Positions 37,782-47,062 of a stretch of 64,000 nucleotides of DNA are shown here, piece after piece; position 1 is the first letter of the stretch, and each line of letters opens with the position of its first letter. The DNA is taken from assembly GCF_024169245.1 (NCBI RefSeq), contig NZ_JALJWP010000001.1, positions 1,737,501 through 1,801,500 on the forward strand, in the 5' to 3' direction. The position numbers and the translations under genes were made by a program. The notes beneath the pieces are model-generated. The model made no database searches and was not told the DNA's origin. It saw only the letters and a program-made list of their open reading frames with translations. Source of the DNA: Pseudomonas koreensis (GTDB lineage Bacteria > Pseudomonadota > Gammaproteobacteria > Pseudomonadales > Pseudomonadaceae).

Positions 37782-40108
37782 GCTGCTGTCTCCGCAACCG
37801 CTTCATGGCGCCCGGCCCACGGCGCGAGCATGAAGCTGAACGCCAGACCGAGGCTTACCGACAGGCCGAAATTGCTCACCGCAGGCGTGCTGGAAACCGC
37901 CAGCAGGCCGAACGACAACCACGTTGTCAGCGCCGCGAGCAGGGTGCCGAGCAGGCTCACCGCCGCGCCGCCAACCTGCTCACGCATGAGGATCGCGTAG
38001 TCGACGCTGATCGCCGTCACCAGCAGCAGGCCGAACAGGCTGAACAGGGTCAGCGGCTGCCCGAGCCAGCCGAGGCTGGCCAGACTGCACAGCGCCGCCA
38101 GCAGCGGCAGGGCGACGATACGCAGCGCGCCGGTCAAGCCGAACGGCAGGATCAGCACCAGCACGATCAGCACACAGGAGGCCAGTTTCAATTCGGCAGC
38201 GCTGATCTGCGTGGCGGCGAACACCTTGTTCAGATCACCGAGGCGATCAACTAGCACCACCCCCGGCAAGTCCAGCGCTTGCACGCGCAGCAACGACGGA
38301 TTGTTCAAGCCTTGCAGGCTGGTCATCGCCGCAACGCCGTCTTCCGTCGGGCCGAGCCATAGTGTGCGATACGGCTCGCCGAGCGGGCCGGCCAGCGCCG
38401 CGTCGATGTCTTCGGCGGGCAGGGTCTGCAATTGCTGCAATTCGTTTTGCAAAGCCGCCGCTGGCACGCCGAGGTCGAGCAGCGGTTGCCAGAACGATGG
38501 CAGCCTGTTCAATGATTCGCGCACTTGCTGTTGCTGGCTCGGCGCGCTGACCAGTTGATCGAGTGCCAGAAAGCCCTGCAGCTTGTCCAGGTTGACCAGT
38601 TGCTGCAGACGCTCGCTCAGCGCCGCCTGGCGCTCAAGCAATTGCTCCTGATTGGCGGCGCGGATGAGGAAGAACTGGCTGGTCGGTTGGAAACCGGTGA
38701 TGCGCGCGATGGTCTGCGCTTCGTCGGTCAGATGCTGCGGCGCCCCGACCCATTGGCGGATGTCGTTTTTGCTCTGCAACTGCATCAGGCCGCCAACGCA
38801 GAAGGCGATCAGCAGGGCCAGCAGCGCGGGCGTGCTTATGCAACCGAGCAGCGCTTCACGCAGCTGAATCAGGCGTTGGGCCAGACGCAGCGGCCATTGC
38901 GCCGGGCGCAGTTCGACATTTTTCAGCAACGCCGGCAGCAGACAGACCGCCGATAGATAGGCACCGAGCAAACCGGCGGCCGAAAACACCGCGATCTGCG
39001 TCAGTGCCGGGAACGGTGTCCACGCCAGCGCCAGATAGCCGATGACGCTGGTGATCAGGCTCAGGGTCAGCCCCGGCAAAGTCAGGCGCAGGGCCGGCCA
39101 GCTGCGCCAGGGCTTGAGACTCCAGCTTTTGGACAAATAGTGCAGCGGGTAATCGACGGCGACGCCGATCAGGCTCGAACCGAGCACCAGCGTCATCACA
39201 TGCATGTGACCGAACAGCGCCACGCAGGCCACCGCGCCGAACAGCATGCCCACCAGCACGGGAACGAAGGCCAGCAGCACGCGCCAGCGACGAAACGCCA
39301 ACAGCAGCAACAGCAGAATGCCGACCGTGGCACCACCGCCGACCCAGGTCATTTCGCGGGTGGCCTGTTGCTGGCCGTTGGCGGCGTAGAGCAGGCCACT
39401 GGCGGCGAGCAACTGCACGTCGCTTTGCGCCGCCTGTTCGCGGCTGTGCTGGAGCAGATCCGCGACCTGCAGCGGCAGGTTCATGTCGAAGGCGTTGCCG
39501 GTGGTGCGCGCACGCAGCATCACCCAGCTCTTGCCGTCGGCATCGGCGACCAGTGCGCCGCTGCCGATGTCCAGTTGCACCGCGCCGTGTTTCGGCTGGC
39601 TGTTCTGGATGCGCCCGGTCAGGCCCAGCCAATCGTCCTGACTCGGCACCAGGGTAAAGCCGTTGAACGGGTCGAACAGCGCCTGCACCCGCTGCTGGAC
39701 GAAAACCTCGGGGTGTTCGCTGAGCAGTTGCCGATCATCCGCCGAGAGCATCGCCAGTCGCCCTTGCAGCAATTGCGTGCGCAGCGCCGGCAAGTCGGCT
39801 TGCAGGTTCCACTGCACGGTTTCGAACAGACCACTGGCCCGCCATTGCTCGCCCAATTGCCGGGCCATGGCCAGTGCTTGCTGGCGATCAGCATGGCCGA
39901 CCAGCACCAGCATTTCGCGGTTGAGCGGTTCTTGCATACGCTGCTCGGCACGCAATTCCAGCGCGTCGGGATTGGTGCCGGGCACCAGCTCCATGAGATT
40001 GGCCGACAGCGGCGCACCGTCGCGCCACTGCCAGGCAGCCAGCGCGACGACGGCCAGCAGCAGGCTCAGAAACAGCCAGGGCAGCCTGCGTTCACTCGGC
40101 AAAGTCAT
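37778..40108 (-). CDS. MMPL/RND-superfamily exporter of the aryl polyene cluster (ApeM-like)
   Basis: Inner-membrane transporter of 776 residues with two repeats, each of one helix, a large periplasmic loop and about five more helices (1-255/256-400 and about 430-640/645-770). This is the MMPL arrangement. Asp residues in mid-helix (GVAVDYPLHYLSK; TAISVDYAILMRE) are the likely proton relay. In APE loci this protein, with a LolA-like carrier and a DUF3261 lipoprotein, is thought to export the lipid-linked polyene. It overlaps the LolA-like gene by 17 bp and the antiporter-like gene by four. Confidence 0.9.
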   Translation of the reverse strand: MTLPSERRLPWLFLSLLLAVVALAAWQWRDGAPLSANLMELVPGTNPDALELRAEQRMQEPLNREMLVLVGHADRQQALAMARQLGEQWRASGLFETVQWNLQADLPALRTQLLQGRLAMLSADDRQLLSEHPEVFVQQRVQALFDPFNGFTLVPSQDDWLGLTGRIQNSQPKHGAVQLDIGSGALVADADGKSWVMLRARTTGNAFDMNLPLQVADLLQHSREQAAQSDVQLLAASGLLYAANGQQQATREMTWVGGGATVGILLLLLLAFRRWRVLLAFVPVLVGMLFGAVACVALFGHMHVMTLVLGSSLIGVAVDYPLHYLSKSWSLKPWRSWPALRLTLPGLTLSLITSVIGYLALAWTPFPALTQIAVFSAAGLLGAYLSAVCLLPALLKNVELRPAQWPLRLAQRLIQLREALLGCISTPALLALLIAFCVGGLMQLQSKNDIRQWVGAPQHLTDEAQTIARITGFQPTSQFFLIRAANQEQLLERQAALSERLQQLVNLDKLQGFLALDQLVSAPSQQQQVRESLNRLPSFWQPLLDLGVPAAALQNELQQLQTLPAEDIDAALAGPLGEPYRTLWLGPTEDGVAAMTSLQGLNNPSLLRVQALDLPGVVLVDRLGDLNKVFAATQISAAELKLASCVLIVLVLILPFGLTGALRIVALPLLAALCSLASLGWLGQPLTLFSLFGLLLVTAISVDYAILMREQVGGAAVSLLGTLLAALTTWLSFGLLAVSSTPAVSNFGLSVSLGLAFSFMLAPWAGRHEAVAETAA

Positions 40109-40694
40109 GTTGCTCCGCTTCGCTCAGAGGTTGCTCGGCGGTGCTGTCCTGCATGCGCAGCAGAGTGCTGTCGCCCTGGGTTTCCAGCAGCTCGATTGCT
40201 TGCACGAGGGCGCCACCGTCGATATTGATTTGCTTGAACACTTGCTTGAGCAGCACCGAGCGCGGCGTCAGGGTCAGTTGCCACTGCTGCGCCGTGCCGC
40301 TCAGGGCCAGTTCGAAATCCCGCTGCAGACCGCTGCTGTCACCTTGCAGCACGGCGAGGAACAGGCGGTTCTGCTCGGCGCCGGCGCTCTTGTTCGGCAG
40401 CAGTTGCCAGCCGTTGTTGTCGCGGCGTGCGATGCCTTTGGCGGTGATCCGATAATCCTGTTGCAGCGGAGTTTTCAATAGCCACAGCAGGCCATGATTT
40501 TTGGCGAGGACGAAACTGCCCTTGCTGATCAGCGGCTGCGGCAGGGCGCGCAGGTGTTTTTCCTGAATGAACTGGCCGTGGATAACGTCCGGTTTCGCCA
40601 GTTGTTCACTGAGTTGTTGCAGGTCGAAGGCATTGGCCCATGACGACACGGCCAGCAGCGTCAACACGCCAAGGCTTCTGAAAAACACATTCAT
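40092..40694 (-). CDS. LolA-like periplasmic carrier (ApeL-like)
   Basis: Periplasmic protein of 200 residues with a signal peptide (MNVFFRSLGVLTLLAVSSWA, cut near NAF) and a LolA-type fold (VIHGQFIQEKHLRALPQPL, KGSFVLAKNHGLLWLLKTP). It probably ferries the hydrophobic aryl polyene lipid across the periplasm, working with the MMPL exporter encoded next. The true start is ATG 40694, which shares ATGA with the thioesterase stop. Confidence 0.86.
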   Translation of the reverse strand: MNVFFRSLGVLTLLAVSSWANAFDLQQLSEQLAKPDVIHGQFIQEKHLRALPQPLISKGSFVLAKNHGLLWLLKTPLQQDYRITAKGIARRDNNGWQLLPNKSAGAEQNRLFLAVLQGDSSGLQRDFELALSGTAQQWQLTLTPRSVLLKQVFKQINIDGGALVQAIELLETQGDSTLLRMQDSTAEQPLSEAEQHDFAE

Positions 40695-41116
40695 CGCAGC
40701 ATCCTTTCCACGGCATCGGTGAAGACTTTCGGTGAAGCCAGCTGCATCTCGCGGCTGCTGACTTCCACGGCGACCTGCACCGAGCTGGCGCGGGTCAGGC
40801 GTTCGCCGCTTTGCAGGTCGGTGATCAGGTAATTGATCTTCAGGCGGTTTTCCCACTCGACCAGGCTGGCGCGCACGTTCAGCCGTTGGCCGAACACCGC
40901 GCTGCGCACGTAGCGCAGTTGCAGGTCGATGATCGGCCAGGCGTAACCGGACTCGACCATCTGCGTGTAGTTGTGGCCGATCTTGTCCAGCAGCGCGCAG
41001 CGCGCCACTTCGAGGTATTTGACGTAATGGCCGTGCCAGACCACATGCATGGTGTCGACGTCGAAAAACGGCACCAGAATCTCGGTATCGGCGTGAATCA
41101 CTCCGGCACTACGCAT
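40691..41116 (-). CDS. Hotdog acyl-ACP/CoA thioesterase (ApeK-like)
   Basis: A 141-residue 4HBT-type thioesterase. Its active-site loop FFDVDTMHVVWHGHYVKYLE has the family Asp, and the central helix follows. In APE synthesis ApeK is the thioesterase that frees or edits acyl-ACP intermediates. The start is ATG 41116 (MRSAGVIHADTE), which overlaps the ammonia-lyase stop by 8 bp; it ends in an ATGA overlap with the LolA-like gene. Confidence 0.88.
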   Translation of the reverse strand: MRSAGVIHADTEILVPFFDVDTMHVVWHGHYVKYLEVARCALLDKIGHNYTQMVESGYAWPIIDLQLRYVRSAVFGQRLNVRASLVEWENRLKINYLITDLQSGERLTRASSVQVAVEVSSREMQLASPKVFTDAVERMLR

Positions 41117-42653
41117 GCAGCCTCCAGTGTTGCGCGGCGATGCGTTGCAGGCACAGGCGCAGTTCGCCTTCCAGCGCGCGGTCTTCGATGACCGGCGGGA
41201 AGTCTTTGCCCAGCTCTGCGTGCATCGCCGCCAGTGCCGGCGGCAGCGGACGCGCATCGAAGGCTTGAGCGCGCAGCCACACGCCCTGATTGGCGGCGAG
41301 CAGCGTGGCGGCGGCGACCTGCTCGGTCAGCTCCAGCACGCGAATCGCATCACGGGCGGCGATGGTGCCCATGCTCACCTTGTCCTGGTTGTGGCACTCG
41401 GTGGAGCGCGAGAACACGCTGGCCGGCATGGTATTTTTCAGCGCTTCGGCGGTCCAGGCACTGGTGCCGATCTGCACCGCCTTGAAGCCGTGATTGATCA
41501 TCGCCCGATCGGCGGGCGCGCCGGACAGGTTGCTTGGCAAACCGTGGTTGTAGCGCTCGTCGACCAGCAGCGCCAGTTGCCGATCGAGCAGATCGGCGAC
41601 GTTGGCCACAAGGTTTTTCAGGCTGTCCATGGCGAAGGCGATGTGGCCGCCGTAGAAGTGCCCGCCGTGCAAAACCCGCTCGGCTTCGGCGTCGATGATC
41701 GGGTTGTCGTTGGCGCTGTTCAGCTCGGTTTCGATGAAGCCGCGCAGCCAGTTCAGGCTGTCGGCCAGCACGCCGAGCACATGCGGCGCGCAACGCAGCG
41801 AGTAACGATCCTGCAGACGATGCAGCGGTGCAGTCGGCGCGTCGATCGCCAGATCCTTACGCAGCCATGCGGCCACCTGCATCTGCCCCGGATGCGGTTT
41901 GGCGGCGAACAGGCGTTCGTCGAAGTGCTCCGGATTGCCTTGCAGCGCGACGACGTTGAGCGCAGTGATGCGCGTGGCCAGTTGCAGCAGGTAATCGGCG
42001 CGAGCGAAAGCGAGGCAGGCGAGGCCGGTCATCACCGCTGTGCCGTTCATCAGCGCCAGCGCCTCTTTCGGACGCAGCACCAGCGGTGTCCAGCCGAGCT
42101 CGCGATGCACGTCGGCAGCCTGACGACGTTCGCCACGGAGCATCACCTCGCGCTCGCCGGACAGGGTTGCGGCGACGTAGGACAGTGGCGTCAGATCGCC
42201 GCTGGCGCCGACAGAGCCTTCTTCGGGAATAAGCGGCAGGATGTCGTATTCAAGAAACGCGTGCAGACGCTCCAGCAGCTCGACCCGAACCCCGGAGACG
42301 CCGTGACACAACGACTGCAAACGCGCCGCCAGCACCGCGCGGGTGGCTTGCGCGTCGAGCAGCTTGCCGAGGCCGCAACCATGGAAAGTATAGAGATGAC
42401 GCGGTAGCGCCTCGACATGATGCAGCGGCACCGCGACCACGCAGGAATCGCCGTAACCAGTGGTGACGCCGTAGATCACGCCTTCCTTGTCCAGCAGCGA
42501 ATCGAGAAACCGCGCGCCCTTGGCGATGCGCTCGCGATAGTCGGCGTCAGCCTGCAACTGCACGGGCGCCTGACGGTTGGCCAGGGCCAGCACGTCTTCG
42601 ATGCGCAAAGGGCGTTCGCCGAAGGTTACCGGCTCATGGGTTGGCGTCGTCAT
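41109..42653 (-). CDS. HAL-family aromatic amino acid ammonia lyase
   Basis: MIO-dependent lyase of 514 residues that removes ammonia from an aromatic amino acid. The MIO tripeptide Ala150-Ser151-Gly152 is in GSVGASGDLTPLSY; catalytic Tyr61 is in YGVTTGYGD. At the substrate-selectivity pair, which reads Ser-His in histidine lyases, Phe-Leu in plant phenylalanine lyases and His-Leu in bacterial tyrosine lyases, this protein has Phe90-His91 (my alignment). No hut genes are near. Flexirubin clusters use a tyrosine ammonia lyase to make the coumarate starter, so it probably supplies cinnamate or coumarate for the polyene. It overlaps both neighbours. Confidence 0.88.
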   Translation of the reverse strand: MTTPTHEPVTFGERPLRIEDVLALANRQAPVQLQADADYRERIAKGARFLDSLLDKEGVIYGVTTGYGDSCVVAVPLHHVEALPRHLYTFHGCGLGKLLDAQATRAVLAARLQSLCHGVSGVRVELLERLHAFLEYDILPLIPEEGSVGASGDLTPLSYVAATLSGEREVMLRGERRQAADVHRELGWTPLVLRPKEALALMNGTAVMTGLACLAFARADYLLQLATRITALNVVALQGNPEHFDERLFAAKPHPGQMQVAAWLRKDLAIDAPTAPLHRLQDRYSLRCAPHVLGVLADSLNWLRGFIETELNSANDNPIIDAEAERVLHGGHFYGGHIAFAMDSLKNLVANVADLLDRQLALLVDERYNHGLPSNLSGAPADRAMINHGFKAVQIGTSAWTAEALKNTMPASVFSRSTECHNQDKVSMGTIAARDAIRVLELTEQVAAATLLAANQGVWLRAQAFDARPLPPALAAMHAELGKDFPPVIEDRALEGELRLCLQRIAAQHWRLHA

Positions 42654-43581
42654 CGGTTTTCCAGAAAGGGTAAAAGTTGAACCATTGCTGCGGGGCTTCG
42701 AGGCAATAGTGACTCAGGCGCTGCGCGTAGCGGGTGGCCCACTGATGAATGACCTGCTCGCGCTCGCGGCGCGTCCACACCACCGCGTCGGCGAACGGTT
42801 CGAGGGTCAGGCGATAATGGCCGTCGGGTTGCTTGAGGCACATCAGCAGATTGACCGGGCACTTGAGCAGACCGGCCAGCAACCACGGGCCTTGCGGGAA
42901 CGGCGCCGGGTGGCCGAGAAAATCCACAGTGACACTGCGCCCGCCGTGCAGCGGCACGCGGTCGCCGGCGATCGCCAGCCATTCGCCGCGCTCCAGGCGT
43001 TCGTGCAGTTGCAGCATGATCACCGGGTCGAGTTCGCTGACCTGGATCAGGCGCAGGTTGGTCGCCCCGGCCTCACCAAGCAAGCGGTTGAACTGCTCGG
43101 CGTGCTTGGTGTGCACCAGCACGTTCATCGTGACCTTTTCGCCGATCTCCGCCAACGCCCGGCACACTTCGAGATTGCCCAGATGCGCGCCGACCAGCAG
43201 TTGCCCGCGACTGCCGCGCAACTGCTTGCGCAGCAGCGCCGGGTCGATGATCTCGATCTGCTCGATGCTCAGTTTGCCGTTCCACACATCGAGCTTGTCG
43301 AGCAGCGAATCGGCAAATGTCATGAACTGGCCGAACACCCGCCAGTGGCTCGGGCGCAGGTCGTCACGCTGACTCCACTCGGCCAGACGCTGCTGGTACT
43401 GCCAGGCACTGCGCCGGGCGATGCGGCCGAACAGGAAAAAATACAGCACGATGGCGTACAGCAACGGACTCAGCAGGCGCCGGCCAAGCACTTTGGCGGC
43501 GAATGCGGTGAATTTCATCAGCAGGAAACTGCCGCGCTCTTCGCGGTCGGCCCAGTGCTTTTTGTCGGCTTCTTCGCTCAT
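42634..43581 (-). CDS. Lysophospholipid/lipid A-type acyltransferase of the APE cluster
   Basis: LABLAT-family membrane-bound acyltransferase of 315 residues. An N-terminal anchor (KVLGRRLLSPLLYAIVLYFFLF) precedes the catalytic HLGNLE motif (His133, Glu138) and the typical GDRVPLHGGRSV block. It may attach the polyene acyl chain to its lipid or glycolipid carrier. In E. coli APE loci this domain is fused with a glycosyltransferase as ApeJ; here the two are separate genes joined by an ATGA overlap. The start is ATG 43581; the same frame runs open further upstream but only as overlap with the glycosyltransferase gene. Confidence 0.87.
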   Translation of the reverse strand: MSEEADKKHWADREERGSFLLMKFTAFAAKVLGRRLLSPLLYAIVLYFFLFGRIARRSAWQYQQRLAEWSQRDDLRPSHWRVFGQFMTFADSLLDKLDVWNGKLSIEQIEIIDPALLRKQLRGSRGQLLVGAHLGNLEVCRALAEIGEKVTMNVLVHTKHAEQFNRLLGEAGATNLRLIQVSELDPVIMLQLHERLERGEWLAIAGDRVPLHGGRSVTVDFLGHPAPFPQGPWLLAGLLKCPVNLLMCLKQPDGHYRLTLEPFADAVVWTRREREQVIHQWATRYAQRLSHYCLEAPQQWFNFYPFWKTDDDANP

Positions 43582-44312
43582 GGTTTCCACCGCCGCCAGA
43601 GGATCAGCGGCCAACGCAGCAACATGCCGAAGAACAGCCGCGTGTGCATGCTGGAAATCAGCGCGTTGTCGTGGAACAGGCGGAAGTGCGACACGCCGTC
43701 CAGCGGGTAGTGCACGCTGGTCTGCAACCAGCGCATCGGCTGATTGCGCCAGGCTAGGCGCACAAGAATGTCCGAGTCGAAATCCATGCGCTTGCCGACC
43801 TTGGCCGAGTCGATCACCGCCAGGGTCGGCGCCAGCGGATAAACGCGGAAGCCGCACATCGAGTCGCGAATCTGCAGCGAAAGGGTGTTGATCCACACCA
43901 TCACGTGGGTCAGGTAGCGCGCGTACAAACGCCCTTTCGGCACGCTCTCGTCGAACAGCGGATAGCCGCAGATCATCGCCTCGGGATGGGCGCGGGATTC
44001 GCCGACGAAGCGCGCGACGTCGTGCAAATCGTGCTGGCCGTCGGCATCGACCTGCAAGGCATGGCTGTAGCCCAGACGCGAGGCTTCGCGCAGACCGGTC
44101 ATCACCGCGCCGCCCTTGCCCTGATTGGCCGTGAGACGCACCAGAAAAACCCTGTCGCCCTGGGCCAGCGCATCGAGCACCCGCGCGCAAGACGGCTCGC
44201 TGGCGTCGTCCACCAGAATGCACGGCAGACCTTGCGCGAGCAGGGCATCGACCACGGTAGTGATCGCGGTTTCGTGGTTGTACACCGGGATTACGGCGCA
44301 GGGGTTATGCAT
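43578..44312 (-). CDS. Family 2 glycosyltransferase of the APE cluster
   Basis: GT-A fold glycosyltransferase of 244 residues. It shows CAVIPVYNHETAI, VDDASEPS, NQGKGGAVMTGLREA, the DXD metal motif Asp89-Ala-Asp91 (LQVDADGQHD), and a C-terminal hydrophobic segment that may bind the membrane. It is a DPM1/ApeJ-like enzyme, likely to act on the lipid anchor of the pigment. The start is ATG 44312, overlapping the ligase-dehydratase stop by 8 bp. Confidence 0.88.
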   Translation of the reverse strand: MHNPCAVIPVYNHETAITTVVDALLAQGLPCILVDDASEPSCARVLDALAQGDRVFLVRLTANQGKGGAVMTGLREASRLGYSHALQVDADGQHDLHDVARFVGESRAHPEAMICGYPLFDESVPKGRLYARYLTHVMVWINTLSLQIRDSMCGFRVYPLAPTLAVIDSAKVGKRMDFDSDILVRLAWRNQPMRWLQTSVHYPLDGVSHFRLFHDNALISSMHTRLFFGMLLRWPLILWRRWKP

Positions 44313-45984
44313 GGGTAGGCCCCAACAAAATCCGCCCGCTGGAGCAGGTCGCCGTGTCGTTGCGATAAGCGAAATACAACTTGCCGCGCTCGGCATCGAA
44401 ACGCAGGTGCAGCTGGATTTCATCACCGGGCCGCACCAGTTGCTGAAACTTCAGCACTTCCATTCCCGCAAATGCCCCGTCCAGATTCAGCAACTGCCGA
44501 CCCAGATTCAGCGCCCACTCCACCTGCACCACGCCGGGCAAAACCGGCGCCTTGGGAAAGTGCCCGCTGAAGTACGCCAGATCCGGCGGTACGCTGAGTT
44601 GCAGGCTCCACTCGCCAGCGCTTTCGCTTTGCTCGAGCACTTCTGGAGCTTTCGGCCGCGCGGCCAGTAGCAACGCATCGACAGCGGCTTGCGCCAGTTT
44701 GCCCTGGCTGTTCAATGGCATTTGCCGCAGCAGGCGCCAGCGCCGGGGCAGGGCGAGGGCTTCGCAATGTTGGCTGAGATGTTTGCGCAGGGTTTCGGTC
44801 AGACCCCGGCGGCCGTGTTCGCGCAGGGCGAACAGACCAGATTCGCTGAGCACCAGCAGTGCACCGAGCGAGGCGCGGTTTTCCTGGACGATACCGAGGC
44901 GCGCTTCAGCGACCCAGTCATGAGCGACCAGCGCCTGTTCGAGCATCGGCAACGAGATGCGTTTTTCTTCCAGTTTGACGATTCGGTCGAGCCGCCCCAG
45001 CAGTTCGAAGCGACCGTCAGCGGCAATGCGCGCAGCGTCGGCGCTGTGTTCGACGTGGCCGGCAGGCAGGTAAGGCGAGGCGATCAGCAGGGCGCCGTCG
45101 CTATCCTGGCTCAGCTCGACGCCAGCGAACGCCTGCCACAACGATTCGCCCTGGCGCCAGGCGATGCCGCCGGTTTCCGAACTGCCGAGAATTTCCGTTG
45201 GCCATTGCTGCAAGCGCTGTTGCAGACTTTGCGCGGCCGCCAGCGGCAACGCGCCACCGGAAGAAAACACCCGGCGCACGGCACTCAGGGCCGGCCAGTC
45301 GAGGTTGTCGCCCATGCGCTTGAGCAGCGCCGGGCTCGCGACCCAGGCGAACGCCGGCTGTTCGCGGCTGGCGCGCTGCAAGTCTTCGGAGAACGCCAGT
45401 TGCCGGCGCACGAACGGGCGCCCGGCGCACAATGGCCACAACACGCGAAACAGCAGGCCATAGATGTGTTGCGTGGCGACACTGCCGATGATGCAAGCCT
45501 CACCGAGGTCTGCGCCCCACAGCTGTTCCAGCGCTTCGACTTCATTGGCCAACTGGCGCAAGGTCTTGTCGATGCGCTTGGGTTCGCCGCTGGAGCCGGA
45601 GGTGCACAGGCTCAGTCGGCATTGATCGAGATCCAGTTCGGCCCCTGGTAATCCGGGTTGGGTGAAGTCATCGAGCTGTGCGTCCCCCGGCTGATCGGTC
45701 AGCCACAGGTCGACTTCATGGGACCAGCGCTGGCGCGTCTGCGCTTGCAGATCCGCCGGCAGCAACACGCTGACGCCGGCACGCCACGCACCGAGCAGAG
45801 CGATGGCGAGGTCGGCGGCATCTTCCAGATGCACGGCCAGGCTTTTTACTGCGCGTGCTTGCAGGCCGGCGGCAACGCTCAAGGCCTGCGCTTGCAGTTG
45901 CGCGTGATCCAGTGCCGGCGCCTGGCAGATCGCCCGTGCCGGCATCGCCTTGAGCAACAGCTGCTCAAGTTTCATCCAATTCAT
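44305..45984 (-). CDS. AMP-ligase fused to a hotdog dehydratase (ApeH-ApeI-like)
   Basis: Two-domain protein of 559 residues. Residues 1-440 are an ANL-superfamily adenylating enzyme with the P-loop SLCTSGSSGEPKR (126-138), SSETGGIAW (268-276) and a C-terminal NSQGKLAQ lysine; it would activate the aryl acid starter and load it on an ACP. Residues 455-559 are a FabA/FabZ-type dehydratase domain with FSGHFPKAPVLPG (His475). In E. coli these are separate ApeH and ApeI. The ATG at 45984 shares ATGA with the upstream membrane-protein stop and has GAGG 6 nt upstream. Confidence 0.88.
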   Translation of the reverse strand: MNWMKLEQLLLKAMPARAICQAPALDHAQLQAQALSVAAGLQARAVKSLAVHLEDAADLAIALLGAWRAGVSVLLPADLQAQTRQRWSHEVDLWLTDQPGDAQLDDFTQPGLPGAELDLDQCRLSLCTSGSSGEPKRIDKTLRQLANEVEALEQLWGADLGEACIIGSVATQHIYGLLFRVLWPLCAGRPFVRRQLAFSEDLQRASREQPAFAWVASPALLKRMGDNLDWPALSAVRRVFSSGGALPLAAAQSLQQRLQQWPTEILGSSETGGIAWRQGESLWQAFAGVELSQDSDGALLIASPYLPAGHVEHSADAARIAADGRFELLGRLDRIVKLEEKRISLPMLEQALVAHDWVAEARLGIVQENRASLGALLVLSESGLFALREHGRRGLTETLRKHLSQHCEALALPRRWRLLRQMPLNSQGKLAQAAVDALLLAARPKAPEVLEQSESAGEWSLQLSVPPDLAYFSGHFPKAPVLPGVVQVEWALNLGRQLLNLDGAFAGMEVLKFQQLVRPGDEIQLHLRFDAERGKLYFAYRNDTATCSSGRILLGPTHA

Positions 45985-46526
45985 GTACGGCCTCTTACCC
46001 GTTGTCGTATCAGCCATTCAATGGCAAACATCAGGCCGATCAATCCGTAGGAGATCAGGCCGGTGTACAACATCCACCAATCCAGCGGCGCCCACAGGGT
46101 GAGGAGGGCGGCGCACAAACCGTTGCAGAAGAAAAACACGCTCCAGGCCAGCGTGACCTTGCGCGTGTAGCGAATGGCGATGTCCGGCAGCTCCGGCTCG
46201 CGCAGGCGCGCCAGACGCTCGACCATTGGCGGGCCGTATTTCAGGCTCACGCCGAACAGCACCAGCATGAACGCGCTGATCAGCACCGGGTACCAGCGCA
46301 GCAATTGCGGGCTGTCGAACACCGCCAGCAACAGGCAGAACCCGATCGCTACGCAAGCCATCCACAGGCTGCCGGGTTTGCGTTCGCCTGTCAGGGCGCG
46401 CGCCAGCCACAGGCTGCCCAGCAGTAGCGCAAATTGCCACGGGGCGAAATGCTCCATGCCGAAATACACCGCAAAGGGGTACAGCAGACCGGCCAGCAGC
46501 AGGCCCAGGCCGATCAGGCGGCTCAT
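45981..46526 (-). CDS. Inner-membrane protein of the aryl polyene cluster (ApeG-like)
   Basis: COG4648-type membrane protein of 181 residues with about five or six hydrophobic helices (starting GLGLLLAGLLYPFAVYF; later AWSVFFFCNGLCAALLTL). It has no catalytic motif that I can see. It occurs at this place in APE loci between the ACPs and the AMP ligase. The start and stop both share ATGA with neighbours. Function unknown; perhaps organises the assembly line at the membrane. Confidence 0.82.
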   Translation of the reverse strand: MSRLIGLGLLLAGLLYPFAVYFGMEHFAPWQFALLLGSLWLARALTGERKPGSLWMACVAIGFCLLLAVFDSPQLLRWYPVLISAFMLVLFGVSLKYGPPMVERLARLREPELPDIAIRYTRKVTLAWSVFFFCNGLCAALLTLWAPLDWWMLYTGLISYGLIGLMFAIEWLIRQRVRGRT

Positions 46527-46777
46527 GCGGCCGGTTGAACCAGACGGAACACCGCCTCGACCACGTCACCGACGGTGCGCACTGATTTGAATTCTTCGGC
46601 GGCGATCTTCTTGCCGGTCTGGCGTTTGATGTGATCGATCAGGTCGACGGCATCGATGCTGTCGATTTCCAGATCCTGATACAGATTGGCGTCCATGCTT
46701 ACACGGGCCGGATCCAGTTCGAACAGCTCGACCAGGGCATCGCGCAGGGTGTTGAAAATATCGTCACGAGTTTGCAT
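46523..46777 (-). CDS. Acyl carrier protein (ApeF-like)
   Basis: An 84-residue ACP with the phosphopantetheine attachment Ser40 in LEIDSIDAVDLIDHI. It carries growing polyene intermediates for the ketosynthases. It is the second of two tandem ACP genes; in the E. coli locus ApeE and ApeF divide chain extension and starter duties. It ends in an ATGA overlap with the membrane-protein gene. Confidence 0.92.
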   Translation of the reverse strand: MQTRDDIFNTLRDALVELFELDPARVSMDANLYQDLEIDSIDAVDLIDHIKRQTGKKIAAEEFKSVRTVGDVVEAVFRLVQPAA

Positions 46778-46786
46778 GGTCCGGTC

Positions 46787-47062
46787 TCAAGCTGCCTGTT
46801 TTGCCGTGACGAACGCCGCAAGGCTGGCCACGTTGGTGAAATGGTTGCGGGTGTCTTTGGCATCGGCGTCGATCTTGATGCCGTATTTTTTCTGGATCGC
46901 CAGGCCCAGTTCCAGTGCGTCCACGGAGTCCAGGCCGAGGCCTTCGCCGAACAGTGTCTGCTCGTCGCCGATGTCCTCGGGGCTGATGTCTTCGAGGCCG
47001 AGGGCGTCGATGATCAGCAGTTTGATGTCACGCACCAGGCTAACGGTGTTCAGTTCGCTCAT
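46787..47062 (-). CDS. Acyl carrier protein (ApeE-like)
   Basis: A 91-residue ACP with Ser46 in GLGLDSVDALELGL as the phosphopantetheine site. AGGAG lies ten bases ahead of ATG 47062, inside the end of the acyltransferase gene. It is separated by 9 bp from the apeF-like gene. Likely the main chain-extension ACP, by analogy with the E. coli system. Confidence 0.92.
   Translation of the reverse strand: MSELNTVSLVRDIKLLIIDALGLEDISPEDIGDEQTLFGEGLGLDSVDALELGLAIQKKYGIKIDADAKDTRNHFTNVASLAAFVTAKQAA

Noticed and set aside
43582..44223. N-terminal extension of the APE acyltransferase through the glycosyltransferase gene
   Set aside because: The extension is Arg/Gly/Ala-rich and out of frame with the GT2 gene; the ATG at 43581 with an ATGA overlap starts the conserved protein.
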